The notes beneath the pieces were generated by a model. It saw nothing but the letters and a program-made list of their open reading frames with translations, was not told where the DNA came from and did no database searches. A program made the position numbers and the translations under genes. From Schoenoplectus triqueter (lineage: Eukaryota > Streptophyta > Magnoliopsida > Poales > Cyperaceae), in the NCBI GenBank assembly GCA_964058805.1, contig CAXKVV010000142.1:1-64000 (forward strand): 64,000 bases of DNA, read 5' to 3'. Below, piece after piece: positions 60,846 through 64,000 of this stretch. How positions within the stretch are numbered: position 1 is the first letter of the stretch; each line of letters starts with the position of its first letter.

Positions 60846-61223
60846 TAGGGGTGTTAATGGGTCTGGTCGGATCGGATTTAGGTCGGGTCATATTATTTTA
60901 TTATTATTTTTTACTCGATCCGATTAAATTCTGATAAAAAAAATCTGACTCATACCCAATCCGACCCGTATAAAATAATTAAATATTTATTCATTATTTT
61001 TATATAATTTTAAGCAATAAATATTAATTAATTTATAATTAATCTTAAGTAGTGTATATTTAAATTTTAATTAGTACTAAATCACAAAATTACTTTAAAA
61101 AAACATAATTAATCATATCGGATCGGGTTGACCCGAACCCAACTGGATCCAATTCGTATCAAAAAAATTAAATCCATACCCAACTCATTTATCGATTTAT
61201 CTGATCAAAAATTGACATCCTTA
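60846..61223. mobile_element. hAT-like MITE, copy 2
   Basis: It starts TAGGGGTGTTAATGGG and ends ATTGACATCCTTA. It is collinear with 48099-48524 over nearly its whole length (shared 'aaaataattaaatatttatt', 'taattagtactaaatca'). A clean 8-bp target duplication is not visible. Instead a 25-bp direct repeat, 'tggtaggtgacaatt.agttg', lies on both sides (about 60819 and 61242). Confidence 0.65.
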
Positions 61224-61837
61224 CATAGAACTTACTACGTTATGTGGTAGGTGACAATTTAGTTGCACAGTACTTATTCTTGCAAGCTTTACGAAGTACT
61301 GACGTGGTCGATTCGAAGTGAACTTCTAAGAATGCTGTTCAATAGAAATCTGCCATGTAGAACAGTGTAAAATGCGTGTATATTAGTATGTCCCACTAGT
61401 TTCTGCGTGTAATCTGCCTCGTAGGACAAGGTTTGATATTTTAGCAGGCCACGGATTCAGCCAGATTTTTTAATTTTTAGTAAATAAAATAAAGAAAAAT
61501 AGATAAATGATCCGATTGTACCGTTATATGGAAGGGCGTCATCAAAGTGGTTTTATGTCATTGACTGATATATTTTATAGGCACATATGTTTGTGATGTT
61601 ATTTTCTTCCCTTATTTTTTCTAAGGGATCAACAATCAATTCAATATCATTAAAACTATTTTTCTGATATTTAGGTTTCTAACTAATAAAACATAAAAAT
61701 GTCTCACGAGTAGAGGTGAAATTAAGATTTTAATATAAAGGATCTAAGATGCGGTTTTACGTCACTAAAATATTTAAATTAATAAATTGGAGGGATCAAT
61801 ATACTTTATAAAATAAAAATATACACTTCTAAAATTT

Positions 61838-61897
61838 GTATTATAGGCTTGGGTGCAAAGGGGTCTTGTATTATAGGCTTGGGTGCAAAGGTGTCTT
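61838..61897. repeat. 30-bp tandem duplication
   Basis: Two copies of a unit starting 'gtattataggcttgggtgca' at 61838 and 61868. Confidence 0.9.
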
Positions 61898-61899
61898 AG

Positions 61900-63827
61900 C
61901 CGTGCGTAGACGCACACCACAAATCAGTTGTGTGGGCACATGCACGCAAGAAATTAATTATTAACGTGCGGCCAATGTTACTATGCATCTATATGGGTAG
62001 TGCAATATTTACTGTGTGCACTCGCGCATGCCAAAAATATGACCTCAACTCGTCAATATAATAACATAATTATTTATTTTTGTTTAAATTATTACCGCAT
62101 AATTAATTTTTATACATACAATTACCCATTTACTATTTCTTAAAATTGATATATTCATATAAATTAAAGACTGACTCAGCGCAATGCATGATAATGAATA
62201 AAATTAATCTCAAATGCAGGTTTTGAAAAAAATATAATATAATTAAAAATCATCACCAGAATACAAGATCGTCACATCCAAATATATAATACAAAACATG
62301 TCCATCATCCAATTCGCAAAATTTCTGCACTATTTATCTCAAAACTATAAAATCGCCCTAGTCTGAGTCTTTAAGATCTATTAACTGGAGTTGATAAGAA
62401 GGGAATTTGAACCTCGCTTCACAGTGCTTCTAGGCTTCTGGTAAATTTTAACTGCCACAATATTCATTTGCTCTTCTTTTGCCACTATATTGACAGTCTA
62501 TTGCTCCATTATATTTCACAAGTTGCTTTTGCCACCAAATGACATTCAGTATTTCCTATATTGTTTTGCCAGAAATGAAGTGGCGATGAGAAGTAAGAAC
62601 TTGAATAATGAAATATTGCGAAATAGTCCTGTTATTATCAGAAACCATACCAGAACTTGTAGAATAATAAATTTAGCTTGCCAATTTCATTTCACAACTC
62701 GATTTCATACCAGAATGGATTTCACAATATAATTTCACAACAAAATTTCAATTATAAGCTGCTAAGTAAAAATTATTCAAAATATATCATATTTTACCAT
62801 ACCTGACAAGATGACAAATGTATTGGGAATTTGTTTGCCTTTACTCTTCCCCTATTGTGTATACTAGATTTCTCCTTGGATCACTCTACTTTGTTGTCTA
62901 GATAGTGCCTGATGCCTTACATACATCAATACAAAACAAAAGATAATAGAAACTACTGCACCAAAGGTATTTGGCAGTAGATTCACTGATCATAAGAAAT
63001 AAAAAGAAGCAATATATGAACCTTAAGGTCTTCAAAATATTACACATTCCTAAGAATAATTGACGTCTTGGGTGCAGGAGTGATCTTTACCTGCATACAT
63101 GACTTGAATCCAAAATCAATAAGCTTTGTGTCAAATGAACTGTGATATTTAATTACCTTTAAATAGCAATAAAAACTCTAAAATGTAGATGCATATGTAT
63201 AATCCCTTTGTTTAGGAAAAATAAAATATCCCTTTGTTTAGGAAAATAAAATATCATTTTTTAATGCGAGCTTAAAGTCAACACCTGAATTAACGTGACC
63301 TAATTTGCATTTTACTTGGACTATCTAATTAGTCTGATAGAGATAATCAAATAGAATTACTATATGAAAATTGAAAATTGTATTAATCTCAAGGTGTATA
63401 TGTAGCAGAAGGGATGGAACTGGGCAGTATTATTATACACCTATCCGAGCAAAGAGAAACAACAATTAAACAGGCAAATACAAAATCAAAATCATATTGT
63501 CAGCATTTCAAATATCAGTAATTCAGAATAAACCATCCACCATTCTCAAATAACATACCAGTATTGTACAAAGCGTACAAAGTAATATCCCTATATTACT
63601 GTCAGGAAACAAATAAAAAATAGGAAACTGGGCTTTCCTTTGTAATTGAGGGACAAATCTTGTATATTCTTTATAATCTTATAACATGTACACACTTTGG
63701 CTTATTTAATAAAGTTTATGTAGGCTGGCTTGCTATAAAAAAAGAGTAAATAAACTTAAAAGTGAATCAGAAGCTAAAAATTCTGAAATAGTCCATGTTT
63801 ATACACAGATTCATACCAGAAACTAAA
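61900..63827. other. AT-rich region, no clear gene
   Basis: One possible minus-strand exon near 63110-63150 (reads SFDTKLIDFGFKSCMQ before a GTAAAG donor) could be a later exon of the gene starting at the window edge. There is a 23-bp direct repeat, 'aatatccctttgtttaggaa', near 63203 and 63227. Nothing else is supported. Confidence 0.35.
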
Positions 63828-64000
63828 TCAAGAGCTTGGGAAACTGAACTTGCCTTTCTTCTTCTTATGCCGATCATACTGGACTTCTTGCATCGATTGG
63901 CAGTCTTTATACTGGAAAGAGAAAGGGAGAGAGATGAGATATGTGAGAGAGGATTGTTAGGGTTAGGCGACTGAAGGGAGATCGGTAAAAGCCAATGAGG
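63828..64000 (-). CDS. Possible 5' end of an unrecognised minus-strand gene
   Basis: On the minus strand the window edge reads like a leader: CCTAACCCTAACAATCC (a telo-box, typical of housekeeping genes), then CT-rich sequence, then an ATG at 63893 starting MQEVQYDRHKKKKGK. The frame ends after 21 codons unless spliced; a weak donor-like AA|GTTCAG lies just after the Lys run. Alternatively 'ctctttccag' at about 63910 is an acceptor and the frame continues from upstream (YKDCQSMQEV). I do not recognise the family. Confidence 0.3.

Overview
This window is nuclear DNA of a flowering plant, most likely a eudicot. The coding content supports this: genes are broken by short GT-AG introns, and there is a plastid-targeted Fe superoxide dismutase, a FatB acyl-ACP thioesterase and a plant SRL1/PRP38-type splicing factor. 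The spacers are very AT-rich and full of plant transposable elements. No bacterial, organellar, tRNA-gene or rRNA signal was found. The species cannot be named from the sequence.

Four gene models are complete: (1) a RING-H2 membrane E3 ubiquitin ligase, + strand, 17228-20759, 4 coding exons, 366 aa; (2) a FatB-type acyl-ACP thioesterase, + strand, 29596-32379, 6 coding exons plus a 5' UTR exon, 425 aa; (3) an SRL1-like PRP38-domain splicing factor, - strand, 35437-38350, 4 coding exons, 388 aa; (4) an FSD3-like plastid Fe superoxide dismutase, - strand, 52717-56799, 8 coding exons, 265 aa. All exon sums are divisible by three and all junctions are GT-AG. A fifth small gene encodes a 55-aa cysteine-rich CYSTM-like protein (+, 39499-40555). 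It sits head-to-head with SRL1, but its only intron ends in CG instead of AG. Weaker coding traces are a BED zinc-finger hAT-transposase relative (2582-3085), a decayed Cys/His plus WRC-like gene on the minus strand (8160-9027), a four-helix membrane protein remnant (about 59960-60265) and a possible gene 5' end at the right edge (63828-64000).

Layout: 1-16 kb is transposon-rich. It holds a complete non-autonomous CACTA element (7249-8055), a LINE split by a gag-only Copia-like LTR element with a 5-bp target duplication (11694-13815), a second Copia LTR plus gag fragment, and a foldback MITE (15440-15842). The RING gene follows. From 21 to 28 kb lie a tRNA-derived SINE-like piece, a broken LINE tail and a second copy of the foldback MITE inside a TA microsatellite. 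FatB, SRL1 and the CYSTM gene occupy 28-40.6 kb. From 41 to 52 kb there are no genes, only a solo LTR with target duplication, two Mutator-like MITEs with perfect 9-bp duplications and a hAT-like MITE. The Fe-SOD gene is followed by another repeat-rich tail.

The genes do not form a pathway or cluster; each appears to be an independent unit. The best candidate for unusual biology is the Fe-SOD. It keeps all four metal ligands, but the second-shell active-site Tyr and Gln that are nearly invariant in Fe-SODs read as His and Ser. A structural role, for example in the plastid RNA polymerase complex, may therefore have outlived or modified the enzyme role.
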